DNA of 64,000 nt from Flammulina velutipes (Eukaryota > Basidiomycota > Agaricomycetes > Agaricales > Physalacriaceae). The stretch covers positions 558,001 to 622,000 of the forward strand of contig JAALGH010000011.1 of NCBI GenBank assembly GCA_011800155.1. The letters run 5' to 3'. The notes under the pieces were generated by a model that was not told the origin of the DNA, searched no databases, and worked only from the letters and a program-made list of their open reading frames with translations. Position 1 is the first letter of the stretch; each line of letters begins with the position of its first letter. Positions 12,632-24,713 of the stretch are shown here, piece by piece. The position numbers and the translations under genes were made by a program.

Positions 12632-15600
12632 TTAGATCCAAACCGTACCGCCGACAGCACCTATCAGCGTAGCGTCAACCGCCTTTTTCATCCTCACATC
12701 CAACCACTCATCCAGCTCCTTGAACAGACTCATAGTCCCAGCCTCACCTCCCCCACGAGTGTACACCACACCCGTCCAATCCTCATCCGCGTGGGTGATG
12801 TTCCCCACTTCCACGGAATGCACGTACGCGTCGTATGCCCTGCGTTTCCCAGGCCACATCGCGCCCTCCTGCAGACCGATGAAGTTGAACAAGACGCGCT
12901 CATCTGGAGCCTGGAAAGGAGATTAATCGAGCTCGGAAGGAGAGAGAGATGGGTACGCACATCAGATTTGATAACCATGTTGACTTCCCATACATCCCGA
13001 CCATAGAAGCTCGCCTCCTTGATATGATGCCTCGCGCGCTCGTCCGGTGGGTTCCCATCTAGATCCCACGATACGACGTGCGCGTCGAATGCAATGACTA
13101 TACATAGAGACGGTGAGCATGCCGAGGATTACGAAGAAGGAATGCATTTGACAAACCTGTCCATATCAATCCGGGATGAGTAATCCTGACCTTGAGCTGC
13201 CTCAGTCCACGGATAGCATCACGCACATCCTCTACAGCTTCCACGACAAATTTGTCTGACCAGTAAGAAACGAAATCACTTGCCTTCTCTGCAGGAAGGG
13301 CAATCTTGTACGGCGTGAGGAACTGCAGAAGGCATGAATGAGCGTATAGGTGAGAAGAAGTAACTAGCTGTGCGTACGGCGCTAAAAGGGTACAACGGAT
13401 CCCAATCTCCGTTGTAATCATTCATCGCCACATTCTCAACACCGAAAGCCTCAAGTCCTTCTCTTTTCTCATCGGTGCTGATGAATGCAGGCAAGGCAGA
13501 TGCCACATCTGCAACGAGGGCTGGGAACCCAGGTGCTCCATCTGCCGCAGCCATATGAAGATGGTGCTCCCCACTCGTAATCTGGTAACGAGACGTCAAC
13601 TTCAAGCTCATAAGCGAATTGATAAGAGAGCTACTCACGTTTTCGATCCTCAGCACAAAGACTCGGCGCATATGCATCTCATCGTAGACTTCCAGCCTAG
13701 CGAAGATAGCCATAGATACCGCACATATGACGAGTCCTCGGAGTAGCCCAGTTTTGAGGCATTGCTTCTTGTCCACACGAGGTGCTGCTGCCTTTGATTC
13801 GGTTGACTGGTGCAAAAACCTTATCGCAAATGGTGCGACGAGAGGAAGCGTCAGAGATCCAATGACTGTGATTATGGTGCTAATGAGATTGTCTGCAGGC
13901 GCAGCGGCACTCATGCGTCCAGTCTACGAACAGATCAGTTTGGCTTGAATGAGAAATACGTCGTCCTCACCAGCGGCACGAACACCTCAAGAGTGGGCAA
14001 CAGCACCAGTGTGCCCGTCGTCAGAGGGATAAAGCCGCCTACAGCGTAGGCAATGAGAGTGACACCTTTTCCCCTTGTCGTCCCAGTGAAAGCGGAGTAG
14101 ACGTCATTGACGACAAGGCCAAGGATAACGGGAAGAGCTGTCATCCACATCAAACTCGCGCTCCCGACGCCAAAGAGTTGGACGATAAAGGCCAAAACTG
14201 AGTGTAAGACGATTAACCCCTCGATGGTAGCGCGCTCGGAAGGAACATTCGAAATGAACAAGAGAGGAACGAGTGAACCTAAATCGTGATGAGACTAGAG
14301 ACAAACGGACGGAAACGAAAGAGTTATACCGACGATGGCTCCAGGCGCAAATAAAGCTACACTCCCGGCCTCGTACCTAAACCAGCTCATGCTTTTGCCA
14401 ATGACCTCCATACCGATTGCAACAACATTCGCTCCTAGAAGAGCACCGATAAAGGCCATTGCGCAAATTCCCATGCCCTTAGACACTGCGCGCCAACCTT
14501 GGCCGCCCCAAGATACCAATCCCACTGAGAATAACAATGTGACCCCATACATAAGCAGTCCGGTGCTCTTTGAGTATCGCACAAAGGGTCCCACCACATG
14601 ACTCCAGTAAGTCGTCGATGGTTTCGAGTATCCACCAACCAGACTGGGAAGCGGCGATGAAGAGGATGCGAGGTGCCGAACAAGGGCTAGGGCATTTTCA
14701 CCCATGTGCTGAGCGACACCCCGCTCAATGTTCGCAATGACATCCGAGCGGGTGTGGTACATGTACGAATTGCCGATAATAGCCATATCGAGGCCAGTAA
14801 CATTGAGGTATTCCTGGAACTGGCGGAAATCCGTGCTATGATGATGTTCAGCACGGATACTGACCAGTATAGGAGAATAACCAACTCGCTCATCAGGATG
14901 CCTGAGCTAAAGATATCACTGGCGAAGACAACTCCGAAGGGTCTGTACGGTGAATTAGATCGAACGAGCAGTATAACGGAGACTGTGCGTACCGTGGTAC
15001 ATGAGAGTACGCCTCAATCATCTGCTCGCTTGTAGCTTGGAACAGAATTTCTCTACCAGTTGTACCAGCAGCTTCAAGGTTGACCACTGCACGCACGGAA
15101 GGAGCTATCGGGTGCTGTGTAGAGAAGAGATGAGAGCCATCCTGCAAGGACTCTTCCGCGTGGTTGAACACTGTCCACTTCAGCTATTTGGAGCGTGACG
15201 GATCGATGCGCTACTCACAGAATATCACGCTCCATGTAGGGTCAAAGTCGTCGTCGTCCAAGAGGACATTGATAATATCGAGCATTATGCCACAACTGAT
15301 AGCATCGTCAGCTGCACCAGGCCCAGGGAGTTGGGAGTCAAGGTGGCAGTTGATGAGGGCCGCATGCTCAGTGGTCGCTGCGCTCTTTCCTTGGATGCGA
15401 ACAATGAAGTTGGTGAGGCCCACGTAGGATTTGTAGAGGCGCGTGTTCATTATGTCGAATCTACCGACCAAGTCAGACACAACCATGATACAATATGCAC
15501 GACGCACCTATGGTTCCCATTTCCTTCTTGTCTCCAAACGTCGCAGTCAATTTTCTCGCGGCCTTTGCACCTTTCTGAGATTTGTTGAATCACCCCAGAC

Positions 15601-15880
15601 ATCCATGCGTCAGCTTCTGCATGTTCTCGTGTTCCAACGGTACGAAATCCAATGTCTTCCGACAGAATACGGGCCGTCTCTAATATGCGGGCCTCTGATA
15701 TACCCTTCGCAGACGCCGGTAATGGCTCTGGCAATGCTGCAGAAAAACGGTCAAAGAAAGATAGCAGACTTGGATGTCTAACTCACTTGCATGGTGTCGA
15801 TAACCAATATAAGGCGCCAAAAGAATAACGGGAAGCAGCGCCAAAAGAGACCGTTTAGGTCCCCACGTCGAGGTTGTCAT
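12632..15880 (-). CDS. ERMP1-like M28 zinc metallopeptidase, multi-pass membrane
   Basis: A multi-exon minus-strand gene. The ATG at 15880 opens a short N-terminus with one membrane segment (LLALLPVILLAPYIGY). The luminal peptidase domain follows with M28 zinc-ligand blocks in order: CHLDSQLPGPGAADDA, then FNHAEESLQDGSH (catalytic and metal Glu), then NLEAAG, the AEHHHSTDF block and NSYMYHTRSD (final His). A multi-helix membrane region (about 14700-13900) and a large luminal C-terminal domain end at TAA 12632. This is the layout of ER metallopeptidase 1 and the fungal vacuolar membrane protease Pff1. Which of the two compartments applies cannot be decided here. All key ligands are visible, so I expect an active enzyme. 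Introns are about 45-60 bases. Confidence 0.88.
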
Positions 15881-18210
15881 GGTCGACTTCAAGAAAGATT
15901 TTACTCGTGTTCCAGTCCGGAGTTCTGACTGGCAGCCGGCCAGTCAGCACGAATTACAGCCGTAAGCCGCAATGTATGTCGTCCGCGTCGTTCAAGTCGC
16001 CAAGCTCGCAACAGTCAAAGGTCCTCGTTGTCGTTGTCGTCGTCTTTACCCAAGATGGTAGCTGGAAGATCCGCTTCAAGAGCACAGACTTCCATCTTCG
16101 GATGTCACCGCGCCCACGTGATCTGATAAATCCACCCCATTCAATTGAGATGTTCGCACTGCACGTCTCCAGGAAGAAGATGGCGAGACCACAGAAGTGG
16201 TAATACTGCATGTAGCCATAGAACTTGTCCAGACGCTCACAGTAGAAATTGTCAAGCGTACCAGGGGCAATTCAACAAACAGTTGCATGAACCCAGTCAA
16301 TGTCCAAATCACTGTAAGCTTGCATATTTCTTTCCCTGACAAGTAGTATTTGGGCATAATTTTGAGCGCCGAAGGACGAGGATGGGAGTACGTTTAGACT
16401 GTAACATTGCAAGAGAACGAAAAGGCGATATGTAATACGGAAGTCTGCGACCAAAAAAGACAAAAATAAAATCCTGCAGTGTGGTCTACACAAAGTCAGC
16501 CTCGTCAAAGCATAGGAATGAGCGTATTCACCTAGAGAAACCGGCGTCCGATTCATTGCATGATCTCCGCCCCGACTATTGCCTCCGAAGCACGCTCCGG
16601 TTACACATCCGAAATGTGCGCCACATTCCACTCATCAACATTTCATGCCCTGGAATAAATGGGAGTCAGCTCAGTATAATCGACATGAGTCAAAGGAAAA
16701 TAGCAAGTGGGAATATTCAGCTCGGCAAATTTTTGGACTTCAAGCACTCTTTGAGTGTCAGGCGATGTCGGATATGGTCATCCTCGATCTGTAGGTAGAG
16801 GTGAACACTCACTTCAGCTCTTGAGATGAATAAAATTGAGCGAACAAACCTCCAAGTTTTGTGTATCTTGTCTGACTCTAGTTCACATCAGGAAGACGTA
16901 TGTTTGATGCCTTCCCGGTCCCGTTGGAGAATCGGGACCGTAGAAACGACCGGAGCCGCAACGCCTGCCCTCGCAGGCAAGATACACCCAGTCTCCCATC
17001 CTCTTATTTTTCACCGACTCAAGGCCCTTCCGTGGAATCTCTAGAGAAACGATGTCAATTTATTCGATGGGTTCACCTATCGGTCGGCTCTTAGAGAGAC
17101 CATGGGTAGAAAGTCATAGGCATGGCCTTGGTGGTCGAGCACGTTGAGACGTGTCATGCACGTCTTTTCTTCACTCCCGGTCCTCAGATGCGCACATTCG
17201 TCGGACACGGACACGAAAAAAGGTATACTATAATATCTCAACCTACCTTGGATTAAAAGGTTTTTCCTTCTCCTCCAGGCTTTCACCTCTCCTCTTTCGG
17301 CCTTACATTGGCTGCGACGCTGTGGGATTTTTCTCTAGAGGAGGTCACTGGGATAACCACCAGATCTAATGGTAGGACTGGCCACCGCCGGTCCACGGGA
17401 ACCAGGATATATAACACACAGGTGAGCAGATCGTGTTGCGCCTTACCAGAAGCCCATTAAATATACCACAGCACTCGCACCCAACGTCGCTTGAACCCAC
17501 TGATTTGTTCACCCCCAGCCGACGACCATACCAATCGCCACCGTCATCGTGCATGGCTAGCATACTACGCTTCTCCCAAATTCAGGTAAAATTCCTATCT
17601 CGATTCTAAGCAGTGTCATTTAACATCCTCTCCAATGCCGCTTGTACAGATGCCTACGAACGTTCTCCTCATTTTGCGCCACAGTTCATCTTCGATCAAT
17701 GCCGAGGTTGGTATATGCACACGGCACCGACCGACACTCCCTCATTCATTACTAAAATAGCGTTAACTCTCAATTGTGTTTTCATATCCTACCTATCGAT
17801 GGGAGATACCAGTGAATAAATGAAACGGCAATTAACATAACACGGGGCTTAGAGATGCGAGACTGACATACTGGCAAGAGAGCCACGGATTGCACAAGGC
17901 CGCTTCAAAGGCATCTATAAGCTCTGTGAGTATGTACAATATGGCTCGTAAGTTCTACAAGTTACCGTGATATTGAATAATTCTTAGTCTAGTCTTCCTT
18001 GCATAGAAAACAAATGCCGACGACGTCGTCTCGGAAGGTATCTGACTATCATTCACTGTGACGGGTCGAAAAATATAATAGTATTCCTCTCTAAGTATCA
18101 TATTCGAGTAAAGCCGTTATTCGGTTAACCTTATGTACGTTTACCCTGGCAGTGCAGACACGTCCGGCTAGTCACACTCAAGGTAGTCGACTGTGGGTGT
18201 CAATACCTTC
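15881..18210. other. Gene-poor region
   Basis: Many short frames (longest about 119 codons) on both strands, without recognisable domains or exon chains. Its first 300 bases are presumably the upstream region of the M28 peptidase gene. No RNA gene was recognised. The stretch may contain decayed sequence. Confidence 0.4.
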
Positions 18211-20060
18211 CGGTACACATCTTCTGTCAGACAGAAACCACACCAATAGCATCATACATAAGAGGGTCGACTATAAAATAATTAGCATGTGGCGTCCAAC
18301 ACAATAATAAAATCATTAATCACCTCATCGAGTAATATGGCGGACAACGGCGCTTCGGGAAAGTAGTGACTGCACCCCGTGCATACTTTATGGGGTCCTG
18401 AACGACGCCTAACACCAACGAGCTGCTTCTAAGCCCTGAAGGTGGCGCATCACCTAGACGCAGATCCAACATTGGAATCTGGTAATCTGTTGACCAGTCA
18501 GCGACACATTCGACGACAAGACGAAAGGAGAGTAAGTACCTAGGCGAGCGGTAGTCGGAGCAACGGCGCGTCAGGAAAGTAGCGTCTGCACCCATGACAG
18601 CGCACTACTCTGTGTTGTCCTGAACGACGCCTAAACTCCTCGAGCTTGTTGAAAACTCCGGAGGTGCCGATCTTGAGGTCACACATCACACAGGTTGGTT
18701 TTGTGGGTGGTCCGACGAGCGTTCGCTCCCGCTTTGTGATGCCCTTCCACGCGACAGCACTGGTGAGGTAGGTCGCGCTTCGCAGCACCACTCGGCGGCC
18801 GCAAAGAGGCCCGTCGATGAGAAGAGCGTGGAAGCAAAAGAAAGAGCGGGCCGAGAGGTTGGTTCGACGAGCATTTACTCCCACCTCATGATGCCCTTCC
18901 ACGCGACAGCACACTGTGCTCACATTCCAAAGGAACGTTACGTCGCGCTTCGCAGCACCACTCGACAGTCGCAAAGAGGCTCGTCGGCGAGGTGCAAAAG
19001 AAGAGGTTACGAGCTGTAGATAAGTTAGCCATTGGGTAAATTGTGGCGATGGGAATGCTTACCATAATGGGTATAATGGCGTAGTAAGAACACTGCAGCC
19101 ATGTTAGAATAAGGGTTAGATCTAAATGCGAAAGGACATACGATATGGGTCTCCTTCGCGAGCTAGCTTCGACGATCGTTGGATTATGGCGCTGATTATG
19201 AGTGGGCTGCCCGATCGTACATGCAATGACATAGACCTTGACCTCGACCACAACGACTTGGATGGATGGATGGATGATGTTCAAAGCGTTAAGCATAATA
19301 GTGAGTTAAGCCATCCAAGTCGAGCGACGAGGCCGTTAGACCGAGTGATAATATTTTGTGGCGGTCTACAGCGGCGGCGTCAGTCGTGCTATCGCATCGA
19401 CGGTGAAGGAAGGACGTACCATTGCACGATGAAGCTATAGTTGCGGTGAGGGAAAGCGATGAATGGACCGCTCCCCTCTAGTGTGGTAAACATAGTAGTG
19501 GGGGGAAGGAGACCTGTTCTGAGGGGAGACGATGGATCCGAGGAGGTTTTTATACCCCAGTGTCAAAACAAGGAAAAACAAGGTAGGCCGAAGTGCTGGC
19601 TAGCGGCCATCAGCACAAGACAAGGATCGACGAGGAGGGCATAATGACAGGATGATGGGCGCTTAAGCTCGTTTTATGGATTTTCAACCTGGAGACGAAG
19701 ATTGAGGTGCCACGAAAAGGTTGGAGACGCATGGTACCCATCAAGATCATGTTTACCAACAAGAACTGGACACAGAGAGTAAGAAATGCGTTCAGAATGG
19801 GCCAAACTTGCATGACGCCTCTTGACATCGGATGTCATCTTTGTGGGTCCACATCACATCGATAGACAAACGTTCTGATCATCGGGTCCCAAGACAATAA
19901 GACGGGGTTTGAAACGAGAACAGAGTGCTTGGTATCGATTGCGTCTTGTTCTACTTGTAGAACAAGATACGGCGGAGATGAAAGTTTACGCCACTCACTT
20001 GACGGGCCGTGGGCTTGGTGATTCCAACGGTACTCGCCTTGCGATAGAACTAAGAATAAC
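18211..20060. repeat. Copy 2 of the 1.8-kb dispersed direct repeat
   Basis: Same orientation and internal order as 3776-5670, including the paired CxxC segment (about 18540-18690 on the minus strand, with only few changes), the region of internal duplications and the TATA-like box (about 19545, minus strand). It is slightly shorter because some internal repeat sequence is missing. It abuts the end of homology of the inverted duplication at about 20045-20060. Confidence 0.7.
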
Positions 20061-20102
20061 AATTAGATAGAGTATCATAATACAAACAACATGCATACCC
20101 CA

Positions 20103-21830
20103 TCATCGCCCCATAACCAATACCCTAGCCGCCCCACCTAACACCAAGGTCTTCATCCAACCTCCCATCCTCCTAAGCTGGTGTTCACCTCCCGTCGCAC
20201 GCAACCTCTCCGCAGTCCCATTCCGCGTCCCATACACCGCCATCGCAATCCCCAAAACGACAATCGTCGCCACAACCATCGTTCGGTGTTTCTTCACTAA
20301 CTTCCTCCGTTTCCTCCGTGCCTTCTCTACTTGGATCGCGTCCTCTTCCTCCTCCGCGATCTCTGGCTGGGGAGGAAAGACGATCTGTTCAGGATGACGG
20401 ACCATCTCTTCTGCTTCATCGTCAGAGAGCGTTCCGGATATGGACGCGGCCCATGTGTGTACGACACTGCTGGGGCCCATAATGCTTGAGAGTGCTAACG
20501 ATGGATGTGTGGGGGGATATGTCTCGTAGAGGAAGTCCGCGTGAAGTAGGAGGGAGGATAGACTAATGGTGAGTTTCTGCTTCGAAGGAGAAGTTTTTTC
20601 GTCGCTGAGGGGTTCCTCCAATGGCGGTTCATCATGCTCGCGAAGAGAAAGTAGATTGAGCTCGTCCTCGTCCTCTTCCTTCTCCTCTTTGACTGTGTCT
20701 TCTCCTGAAGTTTCGGGTTCGACAGAAGAGGCCAAAGAAACTGCTTCAGGTTCTGCCTTTATCTCCTCTTGCAGCGGCTCCTCGAGAGGGGCTGACAGTT
20801 CTCTTTCCGAGGACGGTTCCTCTACGATATCGTCCGTAATGTTGGGTAAGCTGTTCAAAAGAGAATGAATCATGCCGTCTTCATCCTCTTCGTCCAGTTT
20901 GCGAACCTCGTCTTTCCGTGCCAGGATGACGGCGGCAGCGAGGTAGACGATAATGACCGGAGGGCGACATAGCAGATAGTCAAAGACGTGCTGGATGAGG
21001 CGTAGGGTGGGCATATCGTGTGAGAACAGAGTGAGGATGTTGGAAAGCGCGTAGAACGGCAATGGAGAGACCCTAAGAAGTGATGAGTTGTCGGTTGCAT
21101 GGTAAGGGTTTTTTATGTACCGTTCGAGGAGTTGCGAGTAGTCTGGGTCGGCCACTCGAAGGAGATTCTGCATTACTCTAAGGAAGTCAGTTGAGGGGTA
21201 AACTGCACACTGGAAACGCACCGAACTAGACCGAGCACTGGCTCCAGCCCAACGCCCATTGAATCTCGGATGCGATGGAGACTGAGCTTTTCAGCGCATG
21301 CCAGCTGCAGCTCAGAGGGCAGCGTTAAGAATATCACAGTAATAATGTCATGATATCCCTGCGAAGATGTTAGGATTTCATTCCATGAACGTTGAAAGTA
21401 CTTGCCTGGAAATAGCTCAACTTTGGGCGTTTGCGAAATAAAGATACGAGCAGTTGGTTGAGTTCTTGTTGCAGTTCTTCGCGATCTCGCTTTTCGTCGT
21501 CTTGGAAATAGTCAGAAGGAGGATCCAGATGCGTACCGACGCAGTTCACCTACGGGATAGAGTACGAAGCTGCGGTCGGTGTCGAGACGAATCTGGCGTT
21601 CATCGTCGTGCGCGTCCTGCGATAACCGTTCGTTGTCGTCGACGACAGTGTCCGGTACACCTAACAGTTTAGGCCTGTTTCGAGTGAGTAACTGCGGACA
21701 GCAACTACCATTATACGCACCATATTCGCTGCCTTTCTTCTCCAAAGCCTCCAGGAAATAAGCTAGTCTTTTTGTATGTTTCCCAGTCAATTTCTTGCTC
21801 GTCGTCGAGGGGTTTGAGTTCAGTCGACAT
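20103..21830 (-). CDS. TBC1D20/Gyp8-like Rab GTPase-activating protein, left copy
   Basis: Six exons (21830-21721, 21674-21550, 21500-21406, 21358-21222, 21177-21121, 21072-20103) give 497 residues with no break. The TBC domain starts near the N-terminus and shows both catalytic fingers: Arg in IRLDTDRSF and Gln in YFQGYHDI, so GAP activity is expected. The string PTLRLIQHVFDYLLCRPP is typical of the TBC1D20 subfamily. An acidic disordered segment follows, then a basic stretch and one C-terminal hydrophobic anchor (about 25 residues), matching the ER/Golgi-anchored TBC1D20/Gyp8 group that acts on Rab1/Ypt1-type GTPases. Intron 3 uses a GC donor (cag|gcaagt), conserved in the right copy. The family X gene is divergent upstream with 270 bases between the ATGs. 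The paralogue at 62207 differs by scattered substitutions and small indels. Confidence 0.88.
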
Positions 21831-22100
21831 GAAAGCCTAAGGCAAGAGTCCATGGCTTACATAAACAAGCATTATACTTTCTCTTAACCAAGCTTCGCAA
21901 TGTCGACTACTTACGATTCTCAAGGCCTCACGCTTCAGGTTAATATCCAGTACGCTGTGCCGCAAAAATAAGGAGACGTGGAAAGGTCCTGATTTCTCGC
22001 AAATACTTTCCAGATGCATTATACGCCACTCGGAGTGATGCCATAAGCTGCACCCGCCGATACGAGACAGGAGGCGTCGACAGAACTGCCATCTCCGAAT
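21831..22100. promoter_or_regulatory. Shared divergent upstream region, left arm
   Basis: 270 bases separate the start codons of the Rab-GAP (minus) and family X (plus) genes. The same head-to-head arrangement and spacing occur in the right arm (61932-62206), which suggests a bidirectional promoter. No specific factor site was identified. Confidence 0.4.
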
Positions 22101-22976
22101 ATGGAACCTGCCACTACTTATCATTTTCCTTCTTCTATTCCATACTGAGCTTGTGAAGCATTTCCATATACAGATGCTGAGCTGGCCGAAGCCGGTCTTT
22201 CAGGCGATGGTGAGCCCCTCAGTCTTTGTGCACGTCTACGCCACACTTACCATCTTCCCTTATAGGAGTTTCTGATCTCGCCAGGAATGCGATTGCGACC
22301 ATGAGAGAGCATCCGGATATGCTGAGCGAGTCCTTCAATTTATTTCCGCGTCTCTACCACACTTATCACCTTCCGTCCAGAACTCTCCATTTTCGCTCTC
22401 CAATGCATTAACTTCAAGGGCTCCAGCCTGACGCCCCCCGACTCCCCGACCTTGAGCGATACAACTGTGGCGTCGTCAAATACATCCATCGTCAGGGACA
22501 CCACCGTTGTCTCCAAGTACGACCCCGACGAGTACGAGAGGACGTCCTACTATCACGGTATCGCCGGGAAAAGCGATCACCCCGCACTTATCTACCGTTC
22601 AGATATGTTTACTACGCTCTTCCCCAAGCCCGTCGGCCAACATATCCCCGTCAAGTCGGTCCACGGAGTCTTCGGCACCCCGCTCAATCGTGTCTGGGTC
22701 GCTGTCTGTCTAGAGATTTGTGGCCTAATCAACGCTCGAAACCTCCCTTCTTCGTCCATTAGCCTTGCCCGCTTCATAACCCGTACTAGAGTATTGGGAG
22801 AGGAGGATATGAAGAAGAGTATCGGCCCAGTCGTCATTTGGATCGGCGTCAATCCGGGTTCTATCTCCTCTGATACCGCCCATGATATCTCCCAAGAGAT
22901 CCTTGCGCTTCTACTGAAGAATGAAGTCGAGGATGTTGTTGTGGAATGGCGCGAGTCGGTCACACGGATGCTGTAG
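22101..22976 (+). pseudogene. Unknown basidiomycete protein family X, left copy, damaged start
   Basis: The main exon (ORF from 22452 to TAG at 22976) encodes a compact domain starting near YDPDEYERTSYY and ending EWRESVTRML. I recognise it only as an expanded basidiomycete family without assigned function. It differs from the right copy in five of about 169 residues. Upstream exons can be traced (ATG 22101; DAELAEAGLSGDG; VSDLARNAIATMREHP), but compared with the right copy about eight bases are missing at the end of exon 1. That removes the GTGAGC donor and puts a stop in frame. Both copies also share a frame change at about 22345. Translation from a later start is possible, so expression is not excluded. 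Confidence 0.55.
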
Positions 22977-23039
22977 TCTCCCCTAGGCAGAACCGAACGC
23001 TCGGGGCCTCGCTTAACGGAGGGTAGATACCATAAATCG

Positions 23040-23330
23040 AATGTCAGTATTTCATTCCATGAATGTTAAAAGCCGCTTACCTCAACTTGGCGTGTTTGCA
23101 AAATAGGGATGCGAGCAGTTGGTTGAACTCCTGCTACAGTTCTATGTGATCTCGCTTTTTGTCGTCTTGGACGTTAGAAGGAGTATCCAGAGGGCCTGTG
23201 TACCGAGGCAGGGATAAAGGACAAAGCTGCGGTCATTGTCAAGACGGATCTGGCGCTCATCCTGCAAGATGTATTCGTCGCCGTCATTAATGATAGTGCT
23301 TGGTATACCGTCTAGAAGTTTGGGCCTATT
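23040..23330 (-). pseudogene. Rab-GAP fragment (TBC exons 2-3)
   Basis: The minus strand reads PKLLDGIPSTIINDGDEY, then DERQIRLDNDRSFVLYP, then a degraded exon 3, matching exons 2-3 of the TBC gene next door. There is no ATG exon and no downstream TBC exons, and frame errors are present in exon 3. Its mirror partner is 60555-60960. Confidence 0.75.
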
Positions 23331-23479
23331 CTGAGTGAGCACTGTAGTAGTACACTGGACTCCACCGTCAAAAGAGCTAACGCCACATCCACACCTCGCT
23401 ATCAAGTTCTCGGAAGTATGAAGAAGTGTGCTTGATTCAGGTATAATTATTACTGTAGGTATGTATTGAATCGAAAATT

Positions 23480-23680
23480 TCGCGAACATTACAAAATGTG
23501 CATCGAAGGTTTTACTCGTTTTCCAAACTCATCGAAACCCCACGTCAAGACGACCTTGATACAGTGTCCCCGATTATCACAACGTATAGTGGTCACCATG
23601 CCTTTCCTCCCTTCCAGCGACGACGTAGCCATTCCGAGGGTGTTCATTAAGCACCGTAAGGCGGGTTCACTTAAATAAAC
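23480..23680 (-). pseudogene. C-terminal fragment of leucine-rich-type gene
   Basis: The minus strand reads PALRCLMNTLG, SSLEGRKG, GHCIKVVLTWGFDEFGK, matching the last exon of the gene at 59550-60370 (PALRCLMNTLG, GHGIKAIPTWSIDESGK). The upstream exons are absent here. The stretch 23690-23940 has nothing I can place. Confidence 0.65.
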
Positions 23681-23940
23681 TAGAAATATAATCAGCTACC
23701 ATCAAGGATTGCGAAGGAAGAGTTCATACGGTGAGCGGGTAGGAACGCGACGGACAGAGCTAATGCTGTCTCATAAAGAGCGAGACATGACGACACGTTC
23801 GTTCCGACGTCGACTAAGGTTCGGAGGCGGTGTACTGAGCTTCTCGGCCCTCTAGATGGGAGGGGAAGGAAAGGTTTCCAAAGAGAAGGCAAAGTTCTGA
23901 AAAGTCACCAAGGTTCGAAGTTACATACCATAGCTTAGCT

Positions 23941-24230
23941 TTAAGTGTCGGCTAAATAGAGATACAAAAAGTGCTTGAGATCGTATCCTCGTATCCTGAA
24001 AGAGTCGTCGGTGACAGTGCCCAGCATGTTTAACAGTGGAACGTTGAGCTTTGAAGTAGGTCTGTTCCAAGAATAATTGCCATAGTACCGCCATATTAGC
24101 TGTTCTTCGTTTCCAAAGCCACCACAAATTAGAGTAGGCTTTGAGTGTGTTTCCCAGTTAATTTTTGTTCGTTCTCGAGGGATTCGAGTCCATTCGACAT
24201 GAGAGGCTGAAGCAAGAATCCATGGCTTAC
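23941..24230 (-). pseudogene. Rab-GAP 5' fragment (TBC exon 1 and part of exon 2)
   Basis: From an ATG at about 24200, the minus strand matches the first TBC exon (LESLENEQK, then in a shifted frame GGFGNEEQLIW), followed by an intron-like acceptor and a diverged second exon. Frameshifts rule out function. It lies head to head with a Vps3-like fragment, as at 26.16 kb and 58.6 kb. Confidence 0.65.
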
Positions 24231-24420
24231 GTAAATACACATCTCTTCCACTCACTACGACAGGGATGGCTCATTCGTCCAACACTCGTCTGCGATATGT
24301 CCTCGATCTGGCGTCCTCGTCCTCGGAGTGAATTCTATGGTATCACACGAAATTCCTGCTAGACAGTCGCAGGATCGACCGCACCGCGTCGACCTCCGGC
24401 GATTATAGTCTTAGGCCGCT
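24231..24420 (+). pseudogene. Fragment of Vps3/Vps39-like gene
   Basis: The plus strand (tggcgtcctcgtcctcggag, then tgctagacagtcgcaggatcg) matches the first exon of the gene at 26228 (tggcgtcctcgttctcggag, tgctagacagtcacaggatcg) with a small deletion between. No longer coding. The stretch 24421-24713 is the upstream region of the PP2C-like copy. Confidence 0.65.
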
Positions 24421-24713
24421 CTAATGCTGCTTTGGCTTATGTGCAGTCCACTGATGCTCTATCTTCAGGCATAAAGCTGGAGTCACTCTTGGAAAGGAGC
24501 TACTTTTTGCACCGAAAAACTCGCGCGCCACAGGCTTAAATCCGAAAATCTAAAATGGACTTGCGGCATCAAGAAAAAATTCGCCTTCATTTTAGCACTG
24601 CTGCACCACCATTGACGGCTCTACAGCGCCGCGGCGCCTAAAGAAGTGCAAGTTGATTCCACACAAACCGATGATTCGATCTCCGATTAGAGGACATCTG
24701 CTCATCGTCCACC

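Noticed and set aside
22452..22976. Toxin, immune or mating-type function for family X
   Set aside because: No known motif supports any of these. Only wide occurrence in basidiomycetes is recalled, so it is left as unknown.
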